Shown here piece after piece: positions 34,144 to 42,908 of a stretch of 64,000 nt of DNA. Source of the stretch: Acidobacteriota bacterium. Lineage in GTDB: Bacteria > Actinomycetota > Acidimicrobiia > Acidimicrobiales > Microtrichaceae. Below the pieces are notes generated by a model. It did not search any database, was not told the DNA's origin, and saw nothing but the letters and a program-made list of their open reading frames with translations. The stretch covers positions 124,001-188,000 of the forward strand of contig QEUP01000010.1 in the NCBI GenBank assembly GCA_003577145.1, given 5' to 3'. Position numbers and translations under genes: made by a program. Position 1 is the first letter of the stretch; each line of letters starts with the position of its first letter.

Positions 34144-34758
34144 TCACACGCGTGGGGTCCGGAGGTGCTGATGGAGCCGGCTCGCGCCAGTGGCGAGTCC
34201 GACCAGCGCGAGAACGACAGCAGCGTTGAACGAGACGAAGGCGATGGTCCATCCCGCGGTCGTCAGCTCGTCGCCGTCGATGGCGAGGACGATGAGTGCG
34301 ATCGCAAGGGCAGCGGCGCCGGCGGCGAACCAGGTCCACCAGTGCCAGCCGGACGCCCCGATCGGACGTTCGTCGCGGCGAAGGACGAGTACGACCGCGA
34401 GGAGCGCTGCGGGGATCAGCCCGATCGGGCCACCGGCCAGGGCGAGCGTGACGGTGGCGGTCAGCAGGACGATGATCACGGTCCGAGACATGGATCCCTC
34501 CAGGTGGAGTCGGGGCGCGGTGCGCAGGCAGTCGCCGGCCTCGCGGAGCACGAGGGCGGTGCCGTTGGCGCCATGGCGCCTTCGGTCGAGGAATAGTTGG
34601 GTCATATCGGGCCCGAACTGGTCACGAAACGACCGCGGGTAGGCGCGGAGGATGATCCGATAGGCGAGACTGCGCCTTGCGTTGGTGGCCAGCCACACCC
34701 GCTCCCGCACCACCACAACGTCGTCATCAACACCGCCCGGATGCCCGACGGAACCCAC
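34144..34758 (-). CDS. integral membrane protein with PadR-partner-type N-terminus
   Basis: 204 residues. Residues about 30-60 read LAYRIILRAYPRSFRDQFGPDMTQLFLDRRR, the cytoplasmic entry motif of permease-like proteins that usually sit next to PadR regulators. Then come four hydrophobic segments (VIIVLLTATVTLALAGGPIGLIPAALLAVVLVL, WFAAGAAALAIALIVLAI, and a C-terminal one). No PadR gene is adjacent. The start is uncertain; downstream GTG codons are possible. Confidence 0.65.
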   Translation of the reverse strand: MGSVGHPGGVDDDVVVVRERVWLATNARRSLAYRIILRAYPRSFRDQFGPDMTQLFLDRRRHGANGTALVLREAGDCLRTAPRLHLEGSMSRTVIIVLLTATVTLALAGGPIGLIPAALLAVVLVLRRDERPIGASGWHWWTWFAAGAAALAIALIVLAIDGDELTTAGWTIAFVSFNAAVVLALVGLATGASRLHQHLRTPRV

Positions 34759-34770
34759 CGGGGTCTGTGG

Positions 34771-35413
34771 TCACGCCCCCTCGACGCCGACGCCCTCACC
34801 GCGGTCACCGGCCGTGCGCAGGCGGGGCAGGTGGTCGACACCGATGCGCTGTTCAGGTCGCTCGCAGCCGAGGCACACGAGGTCGTGAATGTCGGAGCCG
34901 ACCTTCTGGGGACTGTTGCCTCCCGAGCGGCGCGGGATGGCCTCGGCCTTGAGCGCGATCAGGGCGGGAACCGTCGCAATTGGCGCAGTCGCTTCGCCGA
35001 CGAGGTCTCCATCCTCGACCACCTGGAGGCCCGTCCACTCGCTGGTGGCCAGGGGCCATGCTGCGCGCGAGTGCGAAGGCCCGCTCACTGGCCTCGGTCG
35101 GCAAGGGGCCGTCGGCGGTGTCATCCATCACGTCGATCACAACGGTCGTTCCGCCCTGGTCGAGTTGGAGCTTGGCCGCGTCGAGTCGGTCGGCACCTGG
35201 TTCGGCGACGAGGATCTCGACAAGGGAGGTCTGGTCTCTGCTCACCGCGTCGAGGTCATTGGTGAGCCGGTGGACGTGGGTGATCCGGACGTTGACAGCG
35301 AAGGCGCCGACCACCGCCTACTTGGGTTCAGCGGGGAAGCGGCCCAGCGCAGCGGCGAACGATCGGATCCGGCCACCGCGGTCGCCGACGAGGATGATCG
35401 GGTCACCAGGCAC
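34771..35413 (-). pseudogene. AbiEii-like nucleotidyltransferase, inactivated
   Basis: Reading from GTG 35413 gives SFAAALGRFPAEPK, an in-frame TAG (35318-35320), then AVVGAFAVNVRITHVHRLTNDLDAV, a nucleotidyltransferase start where the family has a Tyr at the TAG. Near 35060 the frame shifts. The other frame continues TGLQVVEDGDLVGEA and IALKAEAIPRRSGGNSPQKVGSDIHDL, the C-terminal KxxSDxxDL signature of the family. AbiEii-type enzymes are toxins of type IV toxin-antitoxin systems. One nonsense and one frameshift change show that this copy is dead. Confidence 0.7.
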
Positions 35414-35865
35414 GCACGATCCCTTGGGGCTGCCACTGCTCGAGGGCTTCGAGGCCGCGAGTGCGATCTTGGGCGATGTCGAGGGCGACGACGATGTGGT
35501 TGGCCAACGGCCACCGCTCCCCCGCCGTCTTCGAGTGGTCGAGACGCCGGAGGCAGACGAGTCGGACTGGCGCAACGGCAACGGTGCAGGCGCGGACGTT
35601 CGGGTCGCTCGCATCGCCGAGAACTGACCGGGCCGCCCGGAGCTCCGTCTCGGAGGGCAGGTAGAAGTCGGGTGGATGGTCACCCCGTGCGACGATCGGC
35701 ATGCCCCACGACGCAGCCGCGAGGGTGTCGGTGAGCGCCCAGCCCATCGTGTCCTGCGGGTACGTCCGCAGACGTCACCTCTGCGTCCACACCGAGGCTC
35801 TCGAGAGCGCCAATCAGAGCGTCGACAGCACGGCGCTCGACCGCAGCAGCAGTCCTTCTGGCCAT
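35403..35865 (-). pseudogene. unknown upstream partner of the nucleotidyltransferase, frameshifted
   Basis: ATG 35865 begins MARRTAAAVERRAVDALIGA and reads to about 35767, where a one-base shift moves the frame to YPQDTMGWALTDTLAAASWG, ending QWQPQGIVRAW at 35403. The repaired product would be about 152 residues. Its stop overlaps the GTG of the nucleotidyltransferase gene by 11 bp, so it was the first gene of that pair and could have been the antitoxin. Family not recognised. A long palindrome lies 17 bp upstream of its start. Confidence 0.55.
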
Positions 35866-35881
35866 GAGTCGACTCTAGTGA

Positions 35882-35915
35882 TGTTCTGTGTTCTTGTATA
35901 CGAGAACACAGAACA
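35882..35915. promoter_or_regulatory. 34-bp palindromic operator
   Basis: Arms TGTTCTGTGTTCT (35882-35894) and AGAACACAGAACA (35903-35915) are perfect 13-bp inverted repeats around an 8-bp centre, TGTATACG. The site lies between the divergent nucleotidyltransferase pair and the XRE-ImmA gene. Its size suits a dimer-of-dimers repressor such as a toxin-antitoxin regulator. Confidence 0.8.
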
Positions 35916-36107
35916 CAAGTACCTCGGCCCCACACGAAGCGATGCTGAAGGTGATTGGCGGCGGACCGCCGGGGGATGCAGGCATCGGAACCCCTCCTGT
36001 TGCGTGATTCCGGGGATATCTGCGTAGAGTGTAACAGGCGGTAGTTGCGCAGCAACGCGATCTGCCCCAGAATCCGTAACACGCAGACCGAAGGACACGG
36101 AGGCACG

Positions 36108-37319
36108 ATGGCTGAGATGCACCCCCTACTGGCGCGCGCTCGGGAACGAGCCCGCTACTCCCAGGACGACGTGGGAGCAGCCCTGGGGGTCAGCCGAGCC
36201 ATGGTCAGCTACTGGGAGGCGGGATCGCGTTCTCCCAACGACCGCCAGCTCGCCTCCTTGGCGCGTCTCTATGGCGTCGAGCTCTCTGACCTCTTGGAGG
36301 GACGCGACGCGGAACCTGTCGGCATCGACCTCACCGGGATGCTTCTTCGCGCTGACAACGCGGTGGGCCCTGAGTCCGCCCCGGGTCTGCAGGAGTTCGT
36401 CCAGTTCCTCGAGCGGTACGCCGAGCTGTCTGGCCTCACCAAGATGCCGATCAGGGGAATGACCCAGAGTCCCTACGTCTACCGGTCAAAGTTCAGCCAG
36501 AAGGACGACGCCCGCCGGAAGGCCGAAGAGGTGCGTGCCCACCTCGGGCTCGGCGCCGGGCCGATCTCAGACACGGACACGGTCTGCGAGATGCTCGGGA
36601 TAACGATCTACCGGGCGCCACTCGGCGGAGACCTTCGCAAGGCCCCGTCGGGTGCCTTCCTGAACCACCCCAGCGTCGGCTTCTCAATACTCGTCAATCT
36701 CGACATGACCCCAGGGAGGCGGCGCTTCACAGTCGCGCACGAGATCGCCCACGCTCTGTTCCACAGCTCCGAGGAGCGCTGGGTCATCTCCCACGGGCGA
36801 GGCCCACGCGAGGACTTCGCGGACGAGTTCGCTGGTGAGTTCCTGATGCCGAGCGAGGGGGTTCGTCGGTTCATGGAGGAGGTGGGCATGCCTCCGCGGA
36901 TCACCGAGGACGTGGACGTCATCCACATCCAGCGGTACTTCCGAGTGTCCTTCCCCACTGCCCTGGTCCGCCTGAAGCAGATGAATGCGATCACCGCGGC
37001 CACCTATCACGAGCTGCGTCGAGAAGTTCGTCCGGTCGCGCTCGCCAGGTCGCTCGGCTATCGCATCGATCCTGAGGAATACCAGCAGGACGCCGAGCGG
37101 TGGCGCATTCGTCGGTTCCCTCGCGCCTTCCTACGAATGCTCCGACAGGCCGTCGTGGGCGAGGTGATGTCTCCACCGTCAGCCGCCGCGTTCTCGGGCC
37201 TGTCGATCGCGGACGTCGTGCAGATCCTCGGTCAGCCGCTCGCGGGTACGGACGAACCGGAGGGCACTGAGGTCGAGTTCGCCGAGTACGAGGACAGTGG
37301 TGTCGTCCCCCGAGCATGA
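36108..37319 (+). CDS. XRE HTH-ImmA/IrrE metallopeptidase fusion
   Basis: 403 residues. The N-terminal XRE domain (ARERARYSQDDVGAALGVSRAMVSYWEAGSRSP, residues 10-43) is followed by a zinc peptidase domain with the HExxH motif HEIAHALFH (201-209) and the downstream acidic helix DEFAGEFLMPSEGV. ImmA-type enzymes cleave a partner repressor to release a response. The C-terminal 150 residues have extra helices. GGAGG precedes ATG 36108. The PIN gene starts inside its 3' end, so the two are translationally coupled. Confidence 0.9.
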   Translation: MAEMHPLLARARERARYSQDDVGAALGVSRAMVSYWEAGSRSPNDRQLASLARLYGVELSDLLEGRDAEPVGIDLTGMLLRADNAVGPESAPGLQEFVQFLERYAELSGLTKMPIRGMTQSPYVYRSKFSQKDDARRKAEEVRAHLGLGAGPISDTDTVCEMLGITIYRAPLGGDLRKAPSGAFLNHPSVGFSILVNLDMTPGRRRFTVAHEIAHALFHSSEERWVISHGRGPREDFADEFAGEFLMPSEGVRRFMEEVGMPPRITEDVDVIHIQRYFRVSFPTALVRLKQMNAITAATYHELRREVRPVALARSLGYRIDPEEYQQDAERWRIRRFPRAFLRMLRQAVVGEVMSPPSAAAFSGLSIADVVQILGQPLAGTDEPEGTEVEFAEYEDSGVVPRA

Positions 37320-37941
37320 CAGCGTCACCGACACCGTCGTCCTTCTGTACTTCCTTCTGGTAGGAGAAGCCGAACTTCTCGTCGAGCTCCTGGACGGCGT
37401 CATCCAGGTGCCACGAGCCGTGTACGACCCCGAGGACCGTGCCCTCCCGAAGGAGGCACTCCGCCACTCGGACCTGCTCTCGGAGATGCGCCAATCAGCG
37501 CGCCACTACGAAGTCACGGCTCGAACTGGCGATGCACCCGACCTACATCTGGATCGTGTACTAGCCGTCGACACGCTCTACGACACGGGTCTCGTACGAG
37601 TCGTGGACATGACGCCCGAAGAGCTCGCCGAGGCCGCCGGTCTCCAAAGCCGCTCCGTCACCAAATATCACCCGATACGGGCGCCACTAGGCGCGGGCGA
37701 AGCGGCCTGTGTCGCCATCGCCTCGAGACGCGGTTGGTCAATCGTCACCGACGACGACGCTGCGTTGGCAGTGATGCGGAGCATCTACGGCACGGACGAG
37801 TTCGAGTACGAGCGCATCAGGAAGCTGCTGATGCGCGCCGGTCAGGAGAGGCTGATCACCAAGAGGCGGGCCAACGACATCCACGCTGAGATGCGCGGGC
37901 TGGGCTTCTGGGACAAGGGAACGCCGTTTCCGGATACCTGA
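37297..37941 (+). CDS. PIN-like nuclease domain protein coupled to XRE-ImmA
   Basis: 214 residues. The PIN pattern is TDTVVLLYFL (Asp12), LGAGEAACVAIA (Glu135) and GWSIVTDDDAALAVM (Asp152-154), giving the acidic cluster of metal-dependent RNases. The C-terminal helical tail is longer than in VapC toxins. GTG 37297 overlaps the preceding gene by 23 bp. The pair looks like a toxin (PIN) controlled by an ImmA-bearing regulator. RNase activity is inferred from the residues only. Confidence 0.75.
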   Translation: MVSSPEHDSVTDTVVLLYFLLVGEAELLVELLDGVIQVPRAVYDPEDRALPKEALRHSDLLSEMRQSARHYEVTARTGDAPDLHLDRVLAVDTLYDTGLVRVVDMTPEELAEAAGLQSRSVTKYHPIRAPLGAGEAACVAIASRRGWSIVTDDDAALAVMRSIYGTDEFEYERIRKLLMRAGQERLITKRRANDIHAEMRGLGFWDKGTPFPDT

Positions 37942-37959
37942 CGCGTCCCAACGTGGGAC

Positions 37960-38190
37960 CGTTAGAAGATCCGTTAGCTCCCATGACCGCGGGCGCGGCC
38001 GCTCTCGGCGGATGAGAATCGAGTCGTGTCGGCCCAGCAGAGCTCGTTTCCTCTATGGCGCTCGGAGCCCGTCGTTAGCTTGACACGGGGGGTCTCGGGC
38101 GCTCCGTCCTGTGCTGCGAGCACGTACCTCGGTCTCCGTTGGCGAGACCCCCATCCGGTCGGCTGTTCGGTTGCCGATGAGAGGGGGTTG
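37960..38190 (+). other. IS110 left flank, possible bridge-RNA region
   Basis: About 230 bp of non-coding DNA between the PIN gene and the IS110 transposase start. In IS110-group elements the non-coding end before the transposase encodes the bridge RNA that pairs donor and target. Short inverted segments are visible, such as TCTCGG/CCGAGA-like blocks and GGGGGTCTCG versus CGAGACCCCC (38084-38093 and 38143-38152), but exact element ends and a loop model were not resolved. Confidence 0.45.
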
Positions 38191-38192
38191 TC

Positions 38193-39425
38193 ATGCAGGT
38201 GATGGTCCAGCGGTGCGCGTTCTTGGACGTGCACCGTGACACGGTGGTGGCGTGCGCTCGCATGCCTGATGACGGCGGCGGTCGCCGCGAGGAGGTCGCC
38301 GAGTTCGGCACGACCGTCTCGCAGCTTCTGGCGCTCTCGGACTGGCTGTGCGAGCGCGGCGTGACCTTGGTGGGGATGGAAGCGACCGGTGTGCACTGGA
38401 AGCCGGTGCACTGGGTGCTGGAGGACGCCGTGCCCGAGTTGTGGGTGATCAGCGCACGCCACATGCGCAACGTGCCGGGCCGAAAGACCGACGTCGCCGA
38501 TGCCCATTGGGGAGCCCAGCTGCTAGAGCACGGGCTGGTGCGCCCGAGCTTCATCCCGCCACGGGCAACCCGTGAGCAGCGGGACCTGACCCGCTAGCGC
38601 AAGTCGGTGATCGAAGAGCGCGGCCGGGAGGTGCAACGGCTCCACAAGGTCCTCGAGGATGCCGGAGTGAAGCTGTCGTCGGTGGCGTCGCACGTTCTCA
38701 CCAAGTCCGGTCGGGCGATCCTCGACGCGCTCATCGCGGGTCAACGCGATCCCGAGGTGCTCGCCGATCTGGCCAAGGGCCGGCTGCGCAAGAAGATCCC
38801 CGAGCTCGAGGACGCCCTGGCGGGGCGGTTCAACGAGCACCACGCGCTGATGTGTGGGGCGATGTTGGCCCGCATCGACCACGCGGACGCCACGATCGCT
38901 CAGCTCACCGAACGGATCGAGGCGCTCCAGGACCCTCATCGAGCGGCGGTGACGTTGTTGGTGACGATCCCTGGCGTTTCTGAACGGACCGCCCAGGTGA
39001 TCCTCGCTGAGATCGGCACCGACATGTCCCGCTTCCCCACCGCCGGGCACCTCGCGTCGTGGGCTGGCATGTGCCCCGGCAACAACGAGCCCGCCGGCAA
39101 GCACGGCTCGGGCGCGACCCGTCACGGCTCGAAGTGGCTACGCATCGCGCTCGTCGAAGCCGCCCAGGCCGCCGGGCGCACCAAGAACACCTACTTGTCC
39201 GCGCACTACGCGCGGATCCGCACCAGGCGCGGACCGCGCCGGGCAGCCGTCGCGGTCGGCGACACCATCCTCGTCATCTGCTGGCACCTGCTGACCACCG
39301 GCGAGATCTACACCGATCTCGGCGCTGACTACTTCCCTCGTCGCACAGCTCGAGGCCATGGGCAACGAAGTCACCCTCGAACCCGCTGCGTGACACTCAC
39401 GGGTCATTCACACCTCAGAAGCTGA
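38193..39425 (+). mobile_element. IS110-family transposase, interrupted by a TAG codon
   Basis: The N-terminal DEDD part has FLDVHRDTVVACARM, LVGMEATGVHW and RKTDVADAHWGAQLL. The C-terminal part has LVTIPGVSERTAQVILAEIG and the serine region HGSGATRHGSKWLRIAL. An in-frame TAG at 38595-38597 splits LTR and RKSVIEERGREVQRL, where relatives have Tyr, so the enzyme is truncated to 134 residues with the remainder untranslated unless read through. No other damage was noticed. It lies between two toxin-antitoxin-like modules. Confidence 0.88.
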
Positions 39426-39504
39426 GGCGCGACACCAGCCGGGACTCCCAGCAAATACGGAAGAATCGTTCCATTTCTGCTGGCTATTGGCGTAGACTGC
39501 GCCT

Positions 39505-40128
39505 GTGGACTTCGTGCGGCCGATCGAGGCCATCGTGCCCGGTGCCCAAGGGCGGGTTCTTGCCGTCCTGGCCGAGACCACTGCCGAGCTGAACCTGCGG
39601 ACCATCGCCCAGCTCGCCGGCATCAGCCAGGCCCAGGCGTCCCGCTTGCTGCCCGACCTGGTCGGTCTCGGCGTCGTCGAGCGGCGGGAGGTGCCGCCGG
39701 CGTCGTTGTTCCGGCTCGTGCCCGAGCACGTCGCCTCCCGGGCGCTTCTCACCCTCGCCCGCTCGACCGACACCGTGCTCGACGAGTTGGGTCGACTTGC
39801 CGGCGCGCTCCCCCACCCACCCGTGAGCGTGATCGTCTTCGGATCGTTCGCCCGACGCGAAGCCGTGGCCGACAGCGACATCGACGTCGTCGTCGTCCGA
39901 CCCGCTCAGGTCGACGAGGACGACAACGCATGGTCCGCCTCGCTCGAAGCCTGGCGCCGCGACGTTCGCCGACTCACCGGCAACCCGGTCGAGGTCCTCG
40001 AGGTGAGCGCGGACGAGGCGGCCACGGGGCTCGCCGGCCGCACCCAGGTGTGGACCGACATCCGACGGGACGGCCGTGTCGTGAATGGGCTCGGCCTCGA
40101 TGAACTCCGGGCGGTGCGCAGTGCCTAA
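39505..40128 (+). CDS. HTH-fused minimal nucleotidyltransferase (MNT), antitoxin-like
   Basis: 207 residues, GTG start. Residues about 25-70 form a winged HTH (LNLRTIAQLAGISQAQASRLLPDLVGLGVVERREV). The nucleotidyltransferase core has VIVFGSFARREAVADSDIDVVVV, the GS-x10-DxD catalytic motif. In MNT-HEPN systems this enzyme modifies and neutralises the HEPN toxin. The added HTH could make it its own repressor. The HEPN gene overlaps its stop by 8 bp. Confidence 0.88.
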   Translation: MDFVRPIEAIVPGAQGRVLAVLAETTAELNLRTIAQLAGISQAQASRLLPDLVGLGVVERREVPPASLFRLVPEHVASRALLTLARSTDTVLDELGRLAGALPHPPVSVIVFGSFARREAVADSDIDVVVVRPAQVDEDDNAWSASLEAWRRDVRRLTGNPVEVLEVSADEAATGLAGRTQVWTDIRRDGRVVNGLGLDELRAVRSA

Positions 40129-40528
40129 GCCCGGTCGCATCAGGACGGTGTCGGCCGCACAGGTCCGCGCCTATGCGGCCAAGGCGGAGGAGTTCGCCGA
40201 TGCCGCGGCCAGCGACCTCGAGGCCGGCCGCAACATCGCCGCCACGAGCCTCGCCATCCACGCCGGCATCAACTCAGCCGACACCGTCTGCGGGGCACGG
40301 CTCGGCAAGCGAGCCGCCGGCGAGGATCACGACGAGGTGCTGGCCCTTCTCCGCCAAGCGGGCCCCGACGGTGCCGAGGTCGAGGGCGACCTGCGGCGGC
40401 TCCTACCGCTCAAGACGAAGGCCGAGTACGAGCCCGACGACATCGCCCCCTCCGTCGCAGCCAAGGCGGTCGAGCGGGCGCTACGGTGCGCCACCGTGGC
40501 CCGGCGAGTGGCAGACACGGCGAGGTGA
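40121..40528 (+). CDS. HEPN-domain protein, toxin of MNT-HEPN pair
   Basis: 135 residues, all-helical, with the HEPN pattern AEEFADAAASDLEAGRNIAATSLAIHAGINSADTVC. An Rx5H motif (RAAGEDH) lies near residue 68, compatible with the RNase site of HEPN toxins. GTG 40121 overlaps the MNT gene. It ends 20 bp before the convergent end of the restriction operon. Confidence 0.82.
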   Translation: MPKPGRIRTVSAAQVRAYAAKAEEFADAAASDLEAGRNIAATSLAIHAGINSADTVCGARLGKRAAGEDHDEVLALLRQAGPDGAEVEGDLRRLLPLKTKAEYEPDDIAPSVAAKAVERALRCATVARRVADTAR

Positions 40529-40548
40529 GGTCTGCCGACGCTACGGTG

Positions 40549-41484
40549 CTAGGTGTCCTCGGCCTCCTCGAACAGAACGACACCCTCGACGCCTTCAAGC
40601 TCCTCGGCCACGCTCTCCCACGCGCCTCCCTCGAGGAGGGCAGCGAGGTACCAAGGCGGCTGGCTGAGTAGTCCCCGCAGCACGTGCTCGAAGTAGGGCT
40701 CGGCGAAGTGACCACGATCGGTTGGGACCTGCCTGAACACCTGGCGAGGAGCGTCGATCTCGACCACAGTCGATGGCGCCGCTCTGAGCTGACCCATGCG
40801 CATCTGGGACAGCTGGGCGAGGAGGCCCAGAGCTACGACCCGAGGCAAGGCCGTTGAGCCTCCGCTCAGAAAGCTGCGGAGGTCGGGATCGTCAATGCTG
40901 GACGCCACGGGTCGAAGGAGGCGCGGCCTCCGTCCCACGCAGGCGAGGCATTCAAGCGGGCGCGCATGCTGAGCAGCGACGTCCTCAGTACCGCCAACCA
41001 GTGGCTGCGCGAGCAGGCCTGGAACCACCGCGACGCCGAGCCTGGTCCTCCAGCTCTCGTACGGGGCGATACAGCATGGGTTGCCCAGCGTGACCCCCGG
41101 TTCGATACGCGGATGGTTGTACAGGACGTAGGCGGCTGGAACTCCCAAGCGCCTGGCGTGCGCGAGCAGGAGGTCGATCTGCCGGTCGCCGGCGCCCGTT
41201 CGATAGCCGAAGTCGTACCACGGCAATCCGTGCCCTGGCTTGTTCCGCTTCGCTTGGACGAGGACTCCGAACCACTCGTTCCCGCTGCTCCACCACCACA
41301 GCCAGTCAGCGCCGGTTCGAGCCTCCTCCCGCTGGCTGAACGTCCAGACGCGCGCCGCAGGAGCAGCCCGCGTGAGAACGATCTCTGTAAGCGCCTGCTC
41401 ATGAGCGTCGAAGCCAGCACGGCTCGCTGCGGCAGCGTGTCGCACGGCCGCTCGACGTGCCGTTCGCAGTTGGTCGGCGATCAT
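40549..41484 (-). CDS. DUF6615-like protein, PD-(D/E)XK nuclease candidate; last gene of hsd operon
   Basis: 311 residues from ATG 41484 (GTG 41511 also possible). Residues 34-79 hold an E...D...QxK arrangement: Glu34 in ALTEIVLTR, Asp60 in RTGADWLWWW, and QAK at 77-79 in WFGVLVQAKRNKPG. That is the order of a PD-(D/E)XK nuclease core, and the GADWLWWW string matches DUF6615 proteins as remembered. The rest resembles no known domain. It follows DUF3024 by 97 bp on the same strand. Nuclease activity is an inference. Confidence 0.65.
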   Translation of the reverse strand: MIADQLRTARRAAVRHAAAASRAGFDAHEQALTEIVLTRAAPAARVWTFSQREEARTGADWLWWWSSGNEWFGVLVQAKRNKPGHGLPWYDFGYRTGAGDRQIDLLLAHARRLGVPAAYVLYNHPRIEPGVTLGNPCCIAPYESWRTRLGVAVVPGLLAQPLVGGTEDVAAQHARPLECLACVGRRPRLLRPVASSIDDPDLRSFLSGGSTALPRVVALGLLAQLSQMRMGQLRAAPSTVVEIDAPRQVFRQVPTDRGHFAEPYFEHVLRGLLSQPPWYLAALLEGGAWESVAEELEGVEGVVLFEEAEDT

Positions 41485-41581
41485 GGGAACCAAGCTCGAT
41501 TCGTCTGGCACCACTGCGGCGAATGTCGCCACAGGCGGTCCGTGGCCCGGGAAGGAAGTTCGCTGCGGAGGTGGCCGTCCA

Positions 41582-41926
41582 TCAGCCCCAGAAGATGCAG
41601 ATCGGGTCGGCGTCGATCTCAGCGAGCAGCCGTTCGATCGTCGGCGTGGGTTCAAGGTCCTCGTAGCGGTGGAACTTGCTGTGGCGGTCCGGCCAGTAGA
41701 GCGTCCAGGCGCCGGTCGACTTCGTGTGCTGCATCCTTGCGATCTCCTGGCGCGTCCACTCCGGCCCGAAGTCCTCACGCCACGGGGGCCGGCACTCGAG
41801 GATCGTGATCGCCCGAGGACCGACGTCCATTTCGAAGCGCATCTCGTCGATGTGCGCACCGATCCGCTCGTTCTGCTCCGCCACCCAGCGGCGAACACGA
41901 AGCACATCGGTCTCAGGAAGCGCCAT
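41582..41926 (-). CDS. DUF3024 family protein
   Basis: 114 residues from ATG 41926: LRVRRWVAEQNERIGAHIDEMRFEMDVGPRAITILECRPPW, IARMQHTKSTGAWTLYWPDRHSKFHRYEDL. This is the compact DUF3024 fold with unknown function. It overlaps the end of the winged-helix gene by 14 bp, which places it in the restriction operon. DUF3024 proteins are small single-domain proteins; association with defence genes is seen here but not explained. Confidence 0.82.
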   Translation of the reverse strand: MALPETDVLRVRRWVAEQNERIGAHIDEMRFEMDVGPRAITILECRPPWREDFGPEWTRQEIARMQHTKSTGAWTLYWPDRHSKFHRYEDLEPTPTIERLLAEIDADPICIFWG

Positions 41927-42908
41927 TGCCGCCGTCCTGAAGCTGCATGAACCCCATGATCGCGTTGTCGATGACCTTCGCTGGCCCGGTCGCCATGAAG
42001 CCACGCCGGCCCACGGCGGCCGCGATCTCGGCGGAGCAACGTCGGCCGACCTCGCAGAGAAGCGGGAACCACTCCATGAAGGCTCGCTCCTCGCCCCCGT
42101 AGACAGCCTTCTGGCCGGTGAAGAATCGGAACGTGTACTGGCGGTCGATCGGGGGGACGAGGTCGGGCAGCACGTGATGGAGTGCCTTCGATCCGGCGAC
42201 GATCCGGGTCCCCGAGGTGCTCACCTGCAGCCGAGCGATCACCTTCCATACAACCTCCGCCACCTCGGCAGCGTCCGACTCGCCAACCTCGGTGATCCGC
42301 CTCGACCACAGGTCCTCGAGTTCGGGCGCAAGTGTCCGGAACGAGCGGATGAAGGCGCTGAACTCGCCCACCTTGGCCGCCTGCGGCCCCATCCGGTGCA
42401 TGCCCCACGCCGGCAGCACCGCGTACACGTACTCGAAGAACAGCTCGTCAGCCAGCAGCGACTCCACGTCGTGGTGCTGTCTCCGCCGCTCCAGGGCTCG
42501 CTCATGGAAGTAGAGGCTGGGACCAGGGAAGGCGTTGCTCCGCCCGAACGCATCGACGCATTGCCCGAAGCGGTCCACAAGCTGATTCACGTTCTGTCGG
42601 GCTCGCTGGGACCTGCCGATCCGTGGCGGGCGCGCTGATGAGGCGTCAGACGGAGCGGGAGGCGCACTCCGTTCACCAATGACGTCACGGTCACCCAATG
42701 CTGAGTTGACGTACTTCCGCTCTGATCCCTTGCGCCGGTCGACGAGGCCAGCCGCGGCGAGGTCTCTGCAGAGCCGATTGACGTAGTGACGATTGATGCC
42801 CAGCCTGTCGCCGATGTCATCGTCATCGAGCGCGAGCCCAGTCGCTCGCAAGAGGTCAAGAACCTGGGCCTGACGGTCGAGTCCCTCCTTGCTGGGAAGA
42901 TCGCTCAT
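41913..42908 (-). CDS. winged-helix protein of unknown family in hsd operon
   Basis: 331 residues. The N-terminal 65 residues form a winged HTH (AQVLDLLRATGLALDDDDIGDRLGINRHYVNRLCRDLAAAGLVDRRKG). After a Pro/Ser/Arg-rich linker (75-100), the C-terminal 230 residues are helical, with GTRIVAGSKALHHVLPDLVPPIDRQYTFRFFTG as their most distinctive part. Not assigned to a known domain. Its ATG shares one base with the stop of the nuclease-like gene before it (TGATG), so translation is coupled. Regulator or DNA-recognition subunit are both possible. Confidence 0.6.
   Translation of the reverse strand: MSDLPSKEGLDRQAQVLDLLRATGLALDDDDIGDRLGINRHYVNRLCRDLAAAGLVDRRKGSERKYVNSALGDRDVIGERSAPPAPSDASSARPPRIGRSQRARQNVNQLVDRFGQCVDAFGRSNAFPGPSLYFHERALERRRQHHDVESLLADELFFEYVYAVLPAWGMHRMGPQAAKVGEFSAFIRSFRTLAPELEDLWSRRITEVGESDAAEVAEVVWKVIARLQVSTSGTRIVAGSKALHHVLPDLVPPIDRQYTFRFFTGQKAVYGGEERAFMEWFPLLCEVGRRCSAEIAAAVGRRGFMATGPAKVIDNAIMGFMQLQDGGNGAS

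Noticed and set aside
35318-38597. TAG read as an amino acid: both the nucleotidyltransferase and the IS110 transposase have TAG at an expected Tyr
   Set aside because: TAG is used as a normal stop by other genes here (P450, PIG-L deacetylase, TetR at 20011, ABC ATPase), and the nucleotidyltransferase also has a frameshift. Decay explains both.
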